Below are positions 17,851 to 27,087 of a DNA stretch of 64,000 bases, in pieces. Within the stretch, counting starts at the first letter, position 1. Each line of letters opens with the position of its first letter. Origin of the DNA: Flavobacterium pokkalii (GTDB lineage: Bacteria; Bacteroidota; Bacteroidia; Flavobacteriales; Flavobacteriaceae); assembly GCF_014596575.1 (NCBI RefSeq), contig NZ_NASZ01000002.1:216156-280155 (forward strand), read 5' to 3'. Under the pieces are notes generated by a model that saw only the letters and a list, made by a program, of their open reading frames with translations, ran no database searches and had not been told where the DNA came from. Made by a program: the position numbers and the translations under genes.

Positions 17851-20800
17851 ATGAAATCTAAATTCATTATAGTTTTCATTCTGTTGATTTTGATGTCTCC
17901 GCTTATGGGGCAGAATATAAAATTTGAACATTATAGTGAAAATAACGGCTTGTCTTATAATTCGGTGCGACATATTGTTCAGGACAAAAATGGATTTTTG
18001 TGGTTGGGAACTTTTTTTGGACTCAATCGTTTTGATGGTTATCAGTTTAAGGCTTACATGAGTTCGGAATTGGGAAAAAATAAAATTTTCAATGACGATA
18101 TTACTGCTTTAGAATTGGATAAAGCTTCTAATAATTTATGGATAGGAACCCGAAAAGGGCTTACTTTGTATAATATGGATACCCATGTTTTTAGTACTTT
18201 TTTTAACCAAAAAACAAATCCGAATAGTTTACCCGAAGACGAAATCCGCGCAGTGCATGTTGATAAATTTAAAAGAGTCTGGGTAGGAACAATGACTAAA
18301 GGATTGTCGGTTTTTAATCCCAACGAAAGGCGTTTTACTAAAATAAACATTAAGGGTTTTGAATACATCAAAGCCATTTTTCAGGATAAAAAAGGAAATA
18401 TTTGGGTAGGAAGTTTTGGTAGGGGGTCAGTCGCCAAAATTATTTTGGGAGCTAATGGAGAGATTTTAAAAATAAACACTTATACCTTGTCGGTTCCAAA
18501 TTCGAATCAAAAAAATCCCTATATCAATTTTATTTACGAAGACGTTAAATCGGATGTTTTTGTGGGAACGCGGGAAGGTTTATATAAATTAAACAAATCG
18601 CAAAATATTTTTGAGAATCTTTATATCAAAGATGTAGTTTTAAGGAACAAATTAGGACCTTATTTTATTGCAATAGCTCATGCGCCAGATGGTAAATATT
18701 GGCTGGGAACCTTAGGAGGGATTTTGGTTTGTGATCAGTTAGAAGATGTTGCTATTGGTAAATTTCAAAGGTATTTTTCTAAACTAACTGATGATAATTC
18801 CTTAGTTGGGAATATTGTTAATTCGCTTTATTTTGATAAGTCCGGGGTTTTATGGATTGGTACTGAAGATGGTTTGGATAAATACGATCCTTATGGGAAT
18901 CAGTTTAAAATTAGTAAGGATATTTCGTTTTATAATGATAATCAAAAACCCAGTATAAGAGGTTTTTCCAAAACTTACGACGGAAAAGTTATTGTAGCCA
19001 CTAGATATAACGGACTTTTTATTTCGCGGGATAAGGATTTTGTGCCATTGTATAATGATACGAATGATATTGCCAGTATTTATTCTAATGACGGAAAACT
19101 TTTTTATTGCGGTTTGTGGAACGGGAAAATATTGGTTTATAATTATTTGACGAACAGTTCCCGGTTAGTCGATATTGGAGTGAAAAGTTCTCCTTTGATT
19201 TCTTTTTTAGTAGCCGATGAGAATACTTTGGTGGCAGGTTCTTTTGGAGAAGGTGCTGTGATTTTAGATGCTAAAACACTTCAGGTTAAAATTCCCAAAG
19301 GTGTTTTGTTGCCTGATTTTCAAATTAATAAAATAAAGGTGGATCGTTTTAAAAATTTATGGTTTGCCACCGAAACCGGAGTTGCGAAGTATAATTTAAA
19401 AACCAAAAAGGTCAAATTGTATTTAGAAGCACCACATAATAAAGTTGGTTTACCGGCCAATCATGTGAGTGATATTTTGATTGATGATAATGGTGATATT
19501 TGGGTCGCAACAGTAAAAGGACTCGGGTTTTATAATGCGAAGAAAGATGCTTTTATTCCTGTTTTAGAACCAAAAGAGCTTCATGGAAAATGGATTACCG
19601 ATTTGGAAATGGATAATGATGGTTATTTGTGGCTGAATATTAATAATAATAGCGTTGCCAGATATAAGAAAAAATCAAAGAAAATAAATATTTATTATGT
19701 TGACAGCGGTAACCGTTTAGATGTTTTTAGTTCCAAAGGTTTTTATAGTTTAAATAATTCGACAATTTATTTAGGAGGAAAAAATGGTGTAATTTATTTT
19801 TCGGCAGATAAAATTAAGGAGAATAAAGTCGCTCCTTCACCCATTATCACGGAGTTTAAAGTGCAAAACGAAGAGGTGTTTCCCGGTTTAGAAATTAACG
19901 GACAAATTCCGCTTTTAAAAGATATTAATACGTATAAAGAAGTAGAGCTTAATTATGATAATCGTAATTTTTCAATTCAATTTTCGGCGCCATCTTATAG
20001 CACTGAACGTCTAAATACTTTTGAATATATGTTAGAAGGTTTTGATGAAAATTGGATAACTACTACCAGTGAATCCCGGACAATTCAATATACTAACTTG
20101 AATCCGGATGATTACATTTTTAAAATCAGAGCCCGAAATAGTGACGGAATTTGGAGCAAAACTGCCGCTTATCATATCACTATTTTATCGCCTTTCTGGA
20201 CTACAACTAAGATTTTCCTGTTGTTGGTTTTGATTGTTTTGATTACGTCTTATTATATTCGAAAAGAAATTAAATCCCGAATTAAATTAAGACAGGCACT
20301 TTTGCTGGAACGTGTTAAAAGAGACAGTGACGAACGTTTGTCTAACGAAAAATTGCAATTCTTTACGAATATTTCCCATGAATTAAGAACGCCTTTGACA
20401 TTAATTTTAGGTCCGGCAAAACAATTGTTAGAGCAAAAAGACAGCTTTGATTATGATAAAAATAAGTTGTATTTGATTTATCAAAATGCCAGCAGATTGT
20501 TGTTATTGGTGAATCAAATTTTGGATTTTAGAAAAGCACAATCAGGGGAGTTGAAATTAAAAGTGTCTAAAACAGAAATTGTAGCCAATACACAAACGGT
20601 TTTTAATTCTTTTGCCGAATTAGCTCATGAAAAAGAGATTAATTTTAATTTTAATCACGAAGAGGAAAGTATAGAAGGTTGGGTAGATGTAGATAAATAC
20701 CATAAAATACTCTATAATTTATTGTCGAATGCCTTGAAATTCACGAATAATTACGGAAATGTCGATTTGTATGTGGGAGTAAAAGAAGAAGGTGATATTC

Positions 20801-21882
20801 GGAAATTAATTGTTGAGGTAAGCGATGACGGAATAGGAATTCCGCTCGAGAGTCAGGAAAAAATATTTTCAAGATTTTATCAGGTAAAGGGAAGTAAAAA
20901 GAATAACACGGGTTCTGGTATTGGTCTGTCGTTAGTGATTTCTTTGGTTGACGTACACAAAGGTCATTTGGAGTTAAAGAGTGCGCCTGCTAAGGGAAGT
21001 GTCTTTATTTTAGAATTGCCAATTTCTAAAGAAAGTTATAAGAAAAATGAAGTTTTTGATATTGAATACAAAGAGGAAGAAGCAGTTTATACTGTGGTTG
21101 ATAAGCTTAAAAAAGGCAATCAAAGTACCGAATTAAGACAAAATATCGTTGTGATTGAAGATAATGCCAAACTTCGTTATTTTATCGTTGACTATTTATC
21201 AGAATTTTATAAAGTGTATCAGGCCGAAAATGGAGATGAAGGACTGAATCTTTGCCGAAAAATTAAGCCGGCTCTTTGTGTAGTCGATGCCATGATGCCG
21301 GTAATGGGTGGGTTTCAGTTTGTAGAAGCTTTAAAAAGTGATGAAAATATTAGTCATACTGCTTTGATTATGCTTACCGCCTTATCTGAAAATGAAAATA
21401 AGATTAAAGGTTATAATTTAGGTGTAGATGAATATATGGTCAAACCTTTTGATCCTGCGTTGTTAAAAACCCGAATTGATAACATTATTAAAACCCGAAG
21501 CGAATTGAAACAGCGTTTTTCGGGAGAGATTGAAACGGATGTTTCGACTTTGACGCATTCGCAATTGGATATAGATTTTATTTCAGATATTACTGATTTG
21601 ATTGAAAAAAATATTAGTGATCCGGAACTCACCGCTAATTATTTGTGCGCTGAATTAGGAATGAGTTCTTCCAAGTTGTATCGAAAAATAAAACAACTAA
21701 CCGATTTGTCGCCTAATGAATATATAAGAACCGTTCGATTGAAAAAAGCGGCTCAGTTATTAAAATTAAAAACACTTAATGTTTCAGAAGTGGCTGATAA
21801 AGTGGGATTTAATGATCCTTTGTATTTTAGTCGATGTTTTAAAAAGCAATTTGGCTATTCGCCAAGTAAATTGATTAAGTAG
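17851..21882 (+). CDS. Hybrid two-component system regulator (HTCS)
   Basis: 1343 residues. In order: signal peptide, two seven-bladed Reg_prop propeller domains (repeats such as DKNGFLWLGTFFGLNRFDG, GVLWIGTEDGLDKYDPYG), Y_Y_Y domain (about 690-785), one membrane segment (about 790-810), HisKA with phospho-accepting His843 in FFTNISHELRTPL, HATPase (DDGIGIP, GSGIGLSL), receiver with Asp1146 in CVVDAMMP, and a C-terminal AraC-type DNA-binding domain (LSPNEYIRTVRLKKA...FSRCFKKQFGYSPS). HTCS proteins sense periplasmic oligosaccharides and activate neighbouring glycan-use genes. Placed last in region A, it most likely controls that operon with one of its products as the signal. Confidence 0.97.
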   Translation: MKSKFIIVFILLILMSPLMGQNIKFEHYSENNGLSYNSVRHIVQDKNGFLWLGTFFGLNRFDGYQFKAYMSSELGKNKIFNDDITALELDKASNNLWIGTRKGLTLYNMDTHVFSTFFNQKTNPNSLPEDEIRAVHVDKFKRVWVGTMTKGLSVFNPNERRFTKINIKGFEYIKAIFQDKKGNIWVGSFGRGSVAKIILGANGEILKINTYTLSVPNSNQKNPYINFIYEDVKSDVFVGTREGLYKLNKSQNIFENLYIKDVVLRNKLGPYFIAIAHAPDGKYWLGTLGGILVCDQLEDVAIGKFQRYFSKLTDDNSLVGNIVNSLYFDKSGVLWIGTEDGLDKYDPYGNQFKISKDISFYNDNQKPSIRGFSKTYDGKVIVATRYNGLFISRDKDFVPLYNDTNDIASIYSNDGKLFYCGLWNGKILVYNYLTNSSRLVDIGVKSSPLISFLVADENTLVAGSFGEGAVILDAKTLQVKIPKGVLLPDFQINKIKVDRFKNLWFATETGVAKYNLKTKKVKLYLEAPHNKVGLPANHVSDILIDDNGDIWVATVKGLGFYNAKKDAFIPVLEPKELHGKWITDLEMDNDGYLWLNINNNSVARYKKKSKKINIYYVDSGNRLDVFSSKGFYSLNNSTIYLGGKNGVIYFSADKIKENKVAPSPIITEFKVQNEEVFPGLEINGQIPLLKDINTYKEVELNYDNRNFSIQFSAPSYSTERLNTFEYMLEGFDENWITTTSESRTIQYTNLNPDDYIFKIRARNSDGIWSKTAAYHITILSPFWTTTKIFLLLVLIVLITSYYIRKEIKSRIKLRQALLLERVKRDSDERLSNEKLQFFTNISHELRTPLTLILGPAKQLLEQKDSFDYDKNKLYLIYQNASRLLLLVNQILDFRKAQSGELKLKVSKTEIVANTQTVFNSFAELAHEKEINFNFNHEEESIEGWVDVDKYHKILYNLLSNALKFTNNYGNVDLYVGVKEEGDIRKLIVEVSDDGIGIPLESQEKIFSRFYQVKGSKKNNTGSGIGLSLVISLVDVHKGHLELKSAPAKGSVFILELPISKESYKKNEVFDIEYKEEEAVYTVVDKLKKGNQSTELRQNIVVIEDNAKLRYFIVDYLSEFYKVYQAENGDEGLNLCRKIKPALCVVDAMMPVMGGFQFVEALKSDENISHTALIMLTALSENENKIKGYNLGVDEYMVKPFDPALLKTRIDNIIKTRSELKQRFSGEIETDVSTLTHSQLDIDFISDITDLIEKNISDPELTANYLCAELGMSSSKLYRKIKQLTDLSPNEYIRTVRLKKAAQLLKLKTLNVSEVADKVGFNDPLYFSRCFKKQFGYSPSKLIK

Positions 21883-22322
21883 TTGGTTTTTAATTTTTTA
21901 AGCTTGGTCTTTTTAAGTATTAAATATTTCTTTGTGTAAAATTACTTTTAGTTATTTTTTGATAAAAATTGTTTTTTGGCACAATTTTAGAGAATTGTGT
22001 TGGCTTATTTTGGAATTTAATATATATATTAGCAAATGTTTAAATTAATAGTCTAATTTTTGTAAAAAGTATTTATTTGAATTGGATTTTTAAAATTTTG
22101 AACAAAATAGTTGCGATTAGATTATTAAGAATTATATTTGTGCAATCGATTACAATTCTTTTGTTGTGGTTGTATATATATTGAACTAATTTTTTGATTA
22201 GTATAGTGTTGCGCTTTGTTTAGATATGGCGCTAATTTTTTTGCCTTTTTCTAAAACGATTTCGGTGAAAACAATAAGAAAGAATATTTTAACATTAAAT
22301 AAAATTTATAAACATTTTAATT
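21883..22322 (+). other. AT-rich intergenic region before transporter gene
   Basis: 440 bases with no supported gene. The first 220 bases are very AT-rich with a TATATATAT run, and no clear HTCS terminator is visible. The distal part holds the transporter promoter and operator (22111-22154), then a leader of about 170 bases before the ATG. A 61-codon frame at 22226-22411 overlaps the transporter start in another frame and is not supported. Confidence 0.7.
22111..22154 (+). promoter_or_regulatory. Transporter promoter with LacI-type operator on the -7 element
   Basis: TTG (22111-22113), 19 bases, then TATATTTG (22133-22140) exactly fits the Bacteroidota TTG-N19-TANNTTTG promoter. The operator TGCAATCGATTACA (22141-22154) starts at the next base and so covers the transcription start. 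It differs by one base from the perfect palindrome upstream of kduI. It is probably bound by the LacI-family protein encoded at 32098-33123. Confidence 0.85.
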
Positions 22323-23768
22323 ATGAGCCAAACAAACAAAGCTGTTGGAAATTATCGCTGGACAATTTGTTCCTTACTGTTTTTTGCAACAACGATAAAT
22401 TATTTAGATAGACAGGTTCTTTCTTTGACATGGAGTGATTTTATTGCTCCTGAATTTCATTGGACAAATAACGATTACGGTAATATTACTGCTTTGTTTT
22501 CCATTTTTTATGCGGTTTCCTTGTTGTTTGCTGGTAAATTTGTAGACTGGATGGATACTAAAAAAGGATTTCTTTGGGCTATTGGAGTTTGGTCTTTAGG
22601 TGCTTGTTTACATGCGTTTGCAGGAATTGCTACTTCAGGATTATTAACGGGAAAGTGGTTTGTAGGTTTTGAAGGAGCTAAAGAAATGATTGCTACAGTT
22701 GAGGATACTTCTCTAATTATTAGTGTGAGTGTTTCATTATTTATTTTTGCAAGATTTGTTTTGGCAGTTGGTGAAGCTGGAAACTTTCCGGCAGCTATTA
22801 AAACTACTGCTGAATATTTTCCTAAAAAAGACAGGGCATTTGCAACCAGTATTTTTAATGCCGGTGCTACGGTAGGAGCTTTGGCGGCTCCTGTTACCAT
22901 TCCTTTTATTGCTGAAGCTTATGGCTGGGAAATGTCTTTTATTATTATTGGTGCTTTAGGTTTCTTATGGATGGGATTTTGGACCTTTATGTATGATAAA
23001 CCGGAAAATCACTCTAAAGTTGGTGAGGCTGAATTAGAGTATATTCAACAGGATGCGGTTGCTGATAGTAAAATGGAAGGATATGTTCCTGAATCAGCTG
23101 CAAAAGTATCTTTGGCTAAGTGTTTTAGTTATAAGCAAACCTGGGCTTTTGCTTTTGGTAAATTTATGACTGACGGAGTTTGGTGGTTTTTCTTGTTTTG
23201 GACTCCGGCTTATTTAAGTTCAGTTTATGATATGGATTCTACAGAAGCGGCTTTTCCGTTATTTGTATTGTATATGATTACTTTATTGTCAATCATTGGA
23301 GGTTGGTTGCCAACCTATTTTGTAGATAAAAAAGGTATGAATCCTTATGAAGGTCGTATGAAAGCGATGTTGATTTTTGCCTTTTTTCCTTTATTAGCAT
23401 TAGTAGCTCAGCCATTAGGGCATATTTCTTATTGGTTGCCTGTACTTATTATTGGTATTGCGGGAGCTGCTCACCAGGCTTGGTCGGCTAATATCTTTAC
23501 AACAGTTGGAGATATGTTTCCTAAAAAAGCTATCGCGACCATTACCGGTATTGGAGGTTTAGCCGGAGGTTTAGGTTCTACGTTAATTAATAAAGGATCA
23601 GGAGTTTTGTTTGATTATTCTAAAGAGAGCGAAATGATGTTTTTAGGTTTCAAAGGAATTGAAGCTGGTTATTTCATTATTTTCTCTATTTGTGCTGTTT
23701 GTTATTTGATCGGATGGGTGGTAATGAAATCATTAGTACCTAAATACGCGCCTATAACTGACTTGTAA
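22323..23768 (+). CDS. MFS hexuronate transporter (ExuT-like)
   Basis: 481 residues, 12 predicted membrane helices. The start YRWTICSLLFFATTINYLDRQVLSLTW is the conserved first helix of the anion:cation symporter branch that includes ExuT. FARFVLAVGEAGNFPAAIKTTAEYFPKKDRAFA is its typical cytoplasmic-loop region. It likely imports galacturonate and/or unsaturated monouronates with protons. It has its own promoter, operator and terminator, so it forms a single-gene transcript under the same repressor as the kdu-uxa operon. Substrate assignment rests on family and neighbours. Confidence 0.92.
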   Translation: MSQTNKAVGNYRWTICSLLFFATTINYLDRQVLSLTWSDFIAPEFHWTNNDYGNITALFSIFYAVSLLFAGKFVDWMDTKKGFLWAIGVWSLGACLHAFAGIATSGLLTGKWFVGFEGAKEMIATVEDTSLIISVSVSLFIFARFVLAVGEAGNFPAAIKTTAEYFPKKDRAFATSIFNAGATVGALAAPVTIPFIAEAYGWEMSFIIIGALGFLWMGFWTFMYDKPENHSKVGEAELEYIQQDAVADSKMEGYVPESAAKVSLAKCFSYKQTWAFAFGKFMTDGVWWFFLFWTPAYLSSVYDMDSTEAAFPLFVLYMITLLSIIGGWLPTYFVDKKGMNPYEGRMKAMLIFAFFPLLALVAQPLGHISYWLPVLIIGIAGAAHQAWSANIFTTVGDMFPKKAIATITGIGGLAGGLGSTLINKGSGVLFDYSKESEMMFLGFKGIEAGYFIIFSICAVCYLIGWVVMKSLVPKYAPITDL

Positions 23769-23775
23769 AATATAT

Positions 23776-23817
23776 AAAAAGCTCTCTTGTGAAATTAAGA
23801 GGGCTTTTTGTTTTTTT
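23776..23817 (+). terminator. Rho-independent terminator after transporter
   Basis: A 13-bp stem (23776-23788 with 23797-23809, one G-T wobble), an 8-base loop, then a T-rich tail to 23817. It isolates the transporter transcript from kduI. Confidence 0.92.
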
Positions 23818-23850
23818 AACTTTTTATAGAAAACATGTTTTTTAGAAAAG

Positions 23851-23894
23851 TACCTTTGCAATAAAATAAATTAATACCTTTGTAATCGATTACA
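23851..23894 (+). promoter_or_regulatory. kduI: kduI promoter region with LacI-type operator
   Basis: TACCTTTG occurs twice, at 23851-23858 and 23875-23882, both fitting the TANNTTTG -7 consensus. The second overlaps by two bases the perfect palindrome TGTAATCGATTACA (23881-23894). The ATG of kduI is 15 bases after the operator. The tandem -7 copies may mean two starts, the downstream one directly blocked by repressor. Confidence 0.82.
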
Positions 23895-23909
23895 TAAAAT
23901 TAAAATATT

Positions 23910-24749
23910 ATGACAAAATATAGTTCCAGATACGCATCGAGCCCACAGGCGGTAAAAAACTACGATACTAAACAATTAAGAGAAGAATTTCTGATTGATG
24001 ATTTAATGCAGGAAGATGAAGTAGTGTTGGTTTATTCGCATTACGACCGTTATATTGCGGGGTCAGTAGTTCCTGTGAGTAAAGATTTAGTTCTTGAAAC
24101 AATTGATCCGCTTAAAGCTCCTTATTTTTTAGAAAGAAGAGAGTTGGGGATTATTAATGTGGGTGGAAATGGTTCTGTTGTGGTTGAAGGAGAAACTTAT
24201 GAATTAGGTCTTAAAGATGCTCTGTATATTGGTGCTGGAAATAAAGAAGTGATTTTTAAATCGGAAGATGCCAAAAATCCGGCTAAGTTCTATATCAATT
24301 CTGCGCCAGCTCACACGACTTATCCTACTGTGAAAGTTAGTTTGGCGGAAGCTAATAAATTACATTTGGGTACAATGGAAACGGCTAATCACCGTACCGT
24401 AAACCAAATGATTATTGGAAGTGTGGTGACTACTTGTCAATTACAAATGGGAATGACGGAGTTAAAACCGGGAAGTGTTTGGAATACGATGCCGGCTCAC
24501 GTACACGATCGTCGTATGGAAGTTTATTTCTATTTAGATATTCCTGAAAATCAAGCGGTATGTCACTTTATGGGTGAGCCACAGGAAACAAGACATATCT
24601 GGATGAACAATCATCAGGCGGTAATTTCTCCACCATGGTCTATCCACTCAGGGGCAGGAACATCTAATTATACTTTTATCTGGGGTATGGCAGGTGAGAA
24701 CTTAGATTACGGAGATATGGATGTTTGTAAAATCACTGATTTAAGATAA
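23910..24749 (+). CDS. kduI: 5-dehydro-4-deoxy-D-glucuronate isomerase
   Basis: 279 residues, the normal KduI length. It converts 5-keto-4-deoxyuronate (from unsaturated uronates released by pectate lyases and GH88/GH105 enzymes) to 2,5-diketo-3-deoxygluconate. The cupin zinc site is visible in [18 protein letters not shown] and [17 protein letters not shown] and the N-terminal [11 protein letters not shown] are also typical. It is first in the kdu-uxa operon, 6 bases before kduD, behind a LacI-type operator. Confidence 0.97.
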   Translation: MTKYSSRYASSPQAVKNYDTKQLREEFLIDDLMQEDEVVLVYSHYDRYIAGSVVPVSKDLVLETIDPLKAPYFLERRELGIINVGGNGSVVVEGETYELGLKDALYIGAGNKEVIFKSEDAKNPAKFYINSAPAHTTYPTVKVSLAEANKLHLGTMETANHRTVNQMIIGSVVTTCQLQMGMTELKPGSVWNTMPAHVHDRRMEVYFYLDIPENQAVCHFMGEPQETRHIWMNNHQAVISPPWSIHSGAGTSNYTFIWGMAGENLDYGDMDVCKITDLR

Positions 24750-24755
24750 TCAAAA

Positions 24756-25547
24756 ATGACAAATTTATTTGATATACAAGGAAAAGTTGCCCTTATCACA
24801 GGAAGTACGCACGGACTGGGAATGGCAATGGCTAAAGGATTAGGACAGGCCGGAGCAACGATTGTGGTGAACGGAAATTCTTCACAGGAGAAAATTGATA
24901 ATGCTGTAGCAGAATTAAAAAGCGAAGGAATCAATGCTGTTGGTTATAAATTTAATGTAACTGAAGAAGAGCAAGTAAAGGCTGCTGTTGCAAAAATTGA
25001 AACTGAAGTTGGTCCAATTGATATCTTGATCAACAATGCCGGAATTATTAAAAGAATTCCAATGTTGGAAATGGAGGTAGCTGATTTCCGTGAAGTAGTG
25101 GATATTGATTTAGTAAGTCCGTTTATTGTTTCTAAGCATGTGGCCAAAGGAATGATAGAAAGAAGAGCTGGGAAAATCATCAATATTTGCTCCATGATGA
25201 GTGAATTAGGTAGAAGTACCGTTTCGGCTTATGCTGCTGCAAAAGGTGGTTTGAAAATGTTAACTAAAAACATGGCGACCGAATGGGCTAAATACAATGT
25301 TCAAATCAACGGAATTGGGCCTGGATATTTTGCTACGGAACAAACAAAACCAATTAGAGTTGACGGACATCCGTTTAATGATTTTATCATTAGCAGAACA
25401 CCGGCAGCTAAATGGGGTGATCCAAGTGATTTAGCTGGAGCGGCAATCTTTTTGTCGTCTAAGGCAAGTGATTTTGTAAACGGTCATATTTTATATGTTG
25501 ATGGTGGAATTTTGGCTACCATTGGTAAACCATCAAATGAAGATTAA
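24756..25547 (+). CDS. kduD: 2-dehydro-3-deoxy-D-gluconate 5-dehydrogenase (SDR)
   Basis: 263 residues. Short-chain dehydrogenase with NAD-binding TGSTHGLGMAMA (near residues 15-26), NNAG, and catalytic Ser-Tyr-Lys in ICSMMSELGRSTVSAYAAAKGG. It reduces 2,5-diketo-3-deoxygluconate to 2-keto-3-deoxygluconate. Its tight spacing after kduI (6 bases) and the ending VDGGILATIGKPSNED fit KduD rather than a generic SDR. Confidence 0.95.
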   Translation: MTNLFDIQGKVALITGSTHGLGMAMAKGLGQAGATIVVNGNSSQEKIDNAVAELKSEGINAVGYKFNVTEEEQVKAAVAKIETEVGPIDILINNAGIIKRIPMLEMEVADFREVVDIDLVSPFIVSKHVAKGMIERRAGKIINICSMMSELGRSTVSAYAAAKGGLKMLTKNMATEWAKYNVQINGIGPGYFATEQTKPIRVDGHPFNDFIISRTPAAKWGDPSDLAGAAIFLSSKASDFVNGHILYVDGGILATIGKPSNED

Positions 25548-25565
25548 TATTTTAAGGAAATTATA

Positions 25566-26975
25566 ATGAGTACTTTTATCAACGATAACTTTTTATTAGA
25601 AAATAAATACGCAGAAGAATTATACCATAATTATTCTAAAAATCAACCTATTATTGATTATCATAACCACTTGAATCCTCAGTTTATTGCTGAAGATAAA
25701 ATATTTAGTAATATTACTGATGTTTGGATTAAAGGAGATCATTACAAATGGAGAGCGATGCGTACTTTGGGTATCAACGAGCAATTTGTTACTGGAAATG
25801 GTTCAGATAAAGATAAATTTTTAAACTGGGCAAAAACAGTTCCTTATACCATGCGTAATCCATTGTACCACTGGACGCATTTAGAATTAGCTCGATATTT
25901 TGATATTTACGATTTATTAAACGAAAAATCAGCGGAAAGAATTTACGACGAAACATCTGCTAAAGTAAATTCTGCTGAATACAGTACAAGAAACTTGCTT
26001 AGAAAAGTAAATGCTGAATTAGTTTGTACTACTGAAGATCCAATTGATAGTTTAGATTTTCACGAACAATTGGCTAAAAGTGATTTCAAAACTACTGTAA
26101 GTACAGCTTTCAGACCTGATAAAGCAATCTTAATTGCTAATGACGGATACAACGAATACCTTGATATTTTAGGACAAAAAGCGTTAATTTCTATTAATAC
26201 TTATGCTGATTTACAAGCTGCTTTAAGAAACAGAATCGAGTATTTTAATGCGAATGGTTGCCAACTTTGTGACCACGGATTAGACCAAATCTATTTCGAA
26301 AATTATACTGAAAGCGAAGTGGTTGCTATTTTCAAAAAGAAAAGAGAAAACCAGGCTATCAGCAATGAAGAAGCATTGAAATTCCAAAGTGCTATTTTAG
26401 TATTCTTATGTGAAACTTACCATGAATTTGGATGGGTACAACAATTTCACTTAGGTGCTTTGAGAAACAACAATGCTCGTATGCACCGTATTTTAGGGCC
26501 TGATACAGGTTGGGATTCTATTGGAGATTATCCACAAGCTCAAAAATTATCTGCATTCTTAAATGCATTGGATAGTAAAGATAAATTGACTAAAACTATT
26601 ATTTACAACCTGAATCCTGCTGATAACGAAGTTATGGCTACTATGATTGGTAACTTTAACGACGGAAGTGTTAGAGGTAAAGTACAATTTGGTTCAGGAT
26701 GGTGGTTCTTAGATCAAAAAGACGGTATGACAAAACAATTAAACGCATTGTCTAACATGAGTTTAATTAGCTGTTTTGTAGGGATGTTGACTGATTCAAG
26801 AAGTTTCCTGTCTTTCCCAAGACACGAATATTTCCGTCGTATTCTTTGTAACCTTTTAGGAGACGAAATCAAAAGAGGTGAATTACCTGCTTCTGAAATG
26901 GAATGGATTGGAAAAATGGTTTCTGATATCAGCTACGGTAATGCGAAGGAATATTTCAAATTTCCGGTAAAATAA
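25566..26975 (+). CDS. uxaC: Glucuronate/galacturonate isomerase
   Basis: 469 residues, full UxaC length. IIDYHNHLNPQFIAED holds the metal-binding HxH of this amidohydrolase-fold isomerase. WKWRAMRTLG-like (HYKWRAMRTLG), RILGPDTGWDSIGDYPQ and GMLTDSRSFLSFPRHEYFRRILC are family signatures. It converts D-galacturonate to D-tagaturonate (and glucuronate to fructuronate). Together with UxaB and UxaA downstream it forms the saturated-galacturonate branch. Confidence 0.98.
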   Translation: MSTFINDNFLLENKYAEELYHNYSKNQPIIDYHNHLNPQFIAEDKIFSNITDVWIKGDHYKWRAMRTLGINEQFVTGNGSDKDKFLNWAKTVPYTMRNPLYHWTHLELARYFDIYDLLNEKSAERIYDETSAKVNSAEYSTRNLLRKVNAELVCTTEDPIDSLDFHEQLAKSDFKTTVSTAFRPDKAILIANDGYNEYLDILGQKALISINTYADLQAALRNRIEYFNANGCQLCDHGLDQIYFENYTESEVVAIFKKKRENQAISNEEALKFQSAILVFLCETYHEFGWVQQFHLGALRNNNARMHRILGPDTGWDSIGDYPQAQKLSAFLNALDSKDKLTKTIIYNLNPADNEVMATMIGNFNDGSVRGKVQFGSGWWFLDQKDGMTKQLNALSNMSLISCFVGMLTDSRSFLSFPRHEYFRRILCNLLGDEIKRGELPASEMEWIGKMVSDISYGNAKEYFKFPVK

Positions 26976-27009
26976 TTAAAGTATAATTTATAAAAATTTT
27001 TCACTTGAA

Positions 27010-27054
27010 ATCGCCATGTTTTAATTATCAAAAATATAAATGAAGAATGGCGAT
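27010..27054 (+). other. Inverted repeat in the uxaC-kdgK gap
   Basis: ATCGCCAT (27010-27017) and ATGGCGAT (27047-27054) are exact complements across a 29-base AT-rich loop, within the only long gap (112 bases) of the kdu-uxa operon. There is no T-run, so it is not a simple terminator. It may be a processing or stability element, or an operator for a protein other than the LacI regulator. Confidence 0.5.
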
Positions 27055-27087
27055 AACATATTCCTTGAAAAAAAATATTAACTACAT

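Noticed and set aside
22226..22411. 61-codon open frame overlapping the transporter start, possible leader peptide
   Set aside because: AT-rich frame with no homology-like features, overlaps the real ATG in another frame, and no regulatory stem-loop pair is visible.
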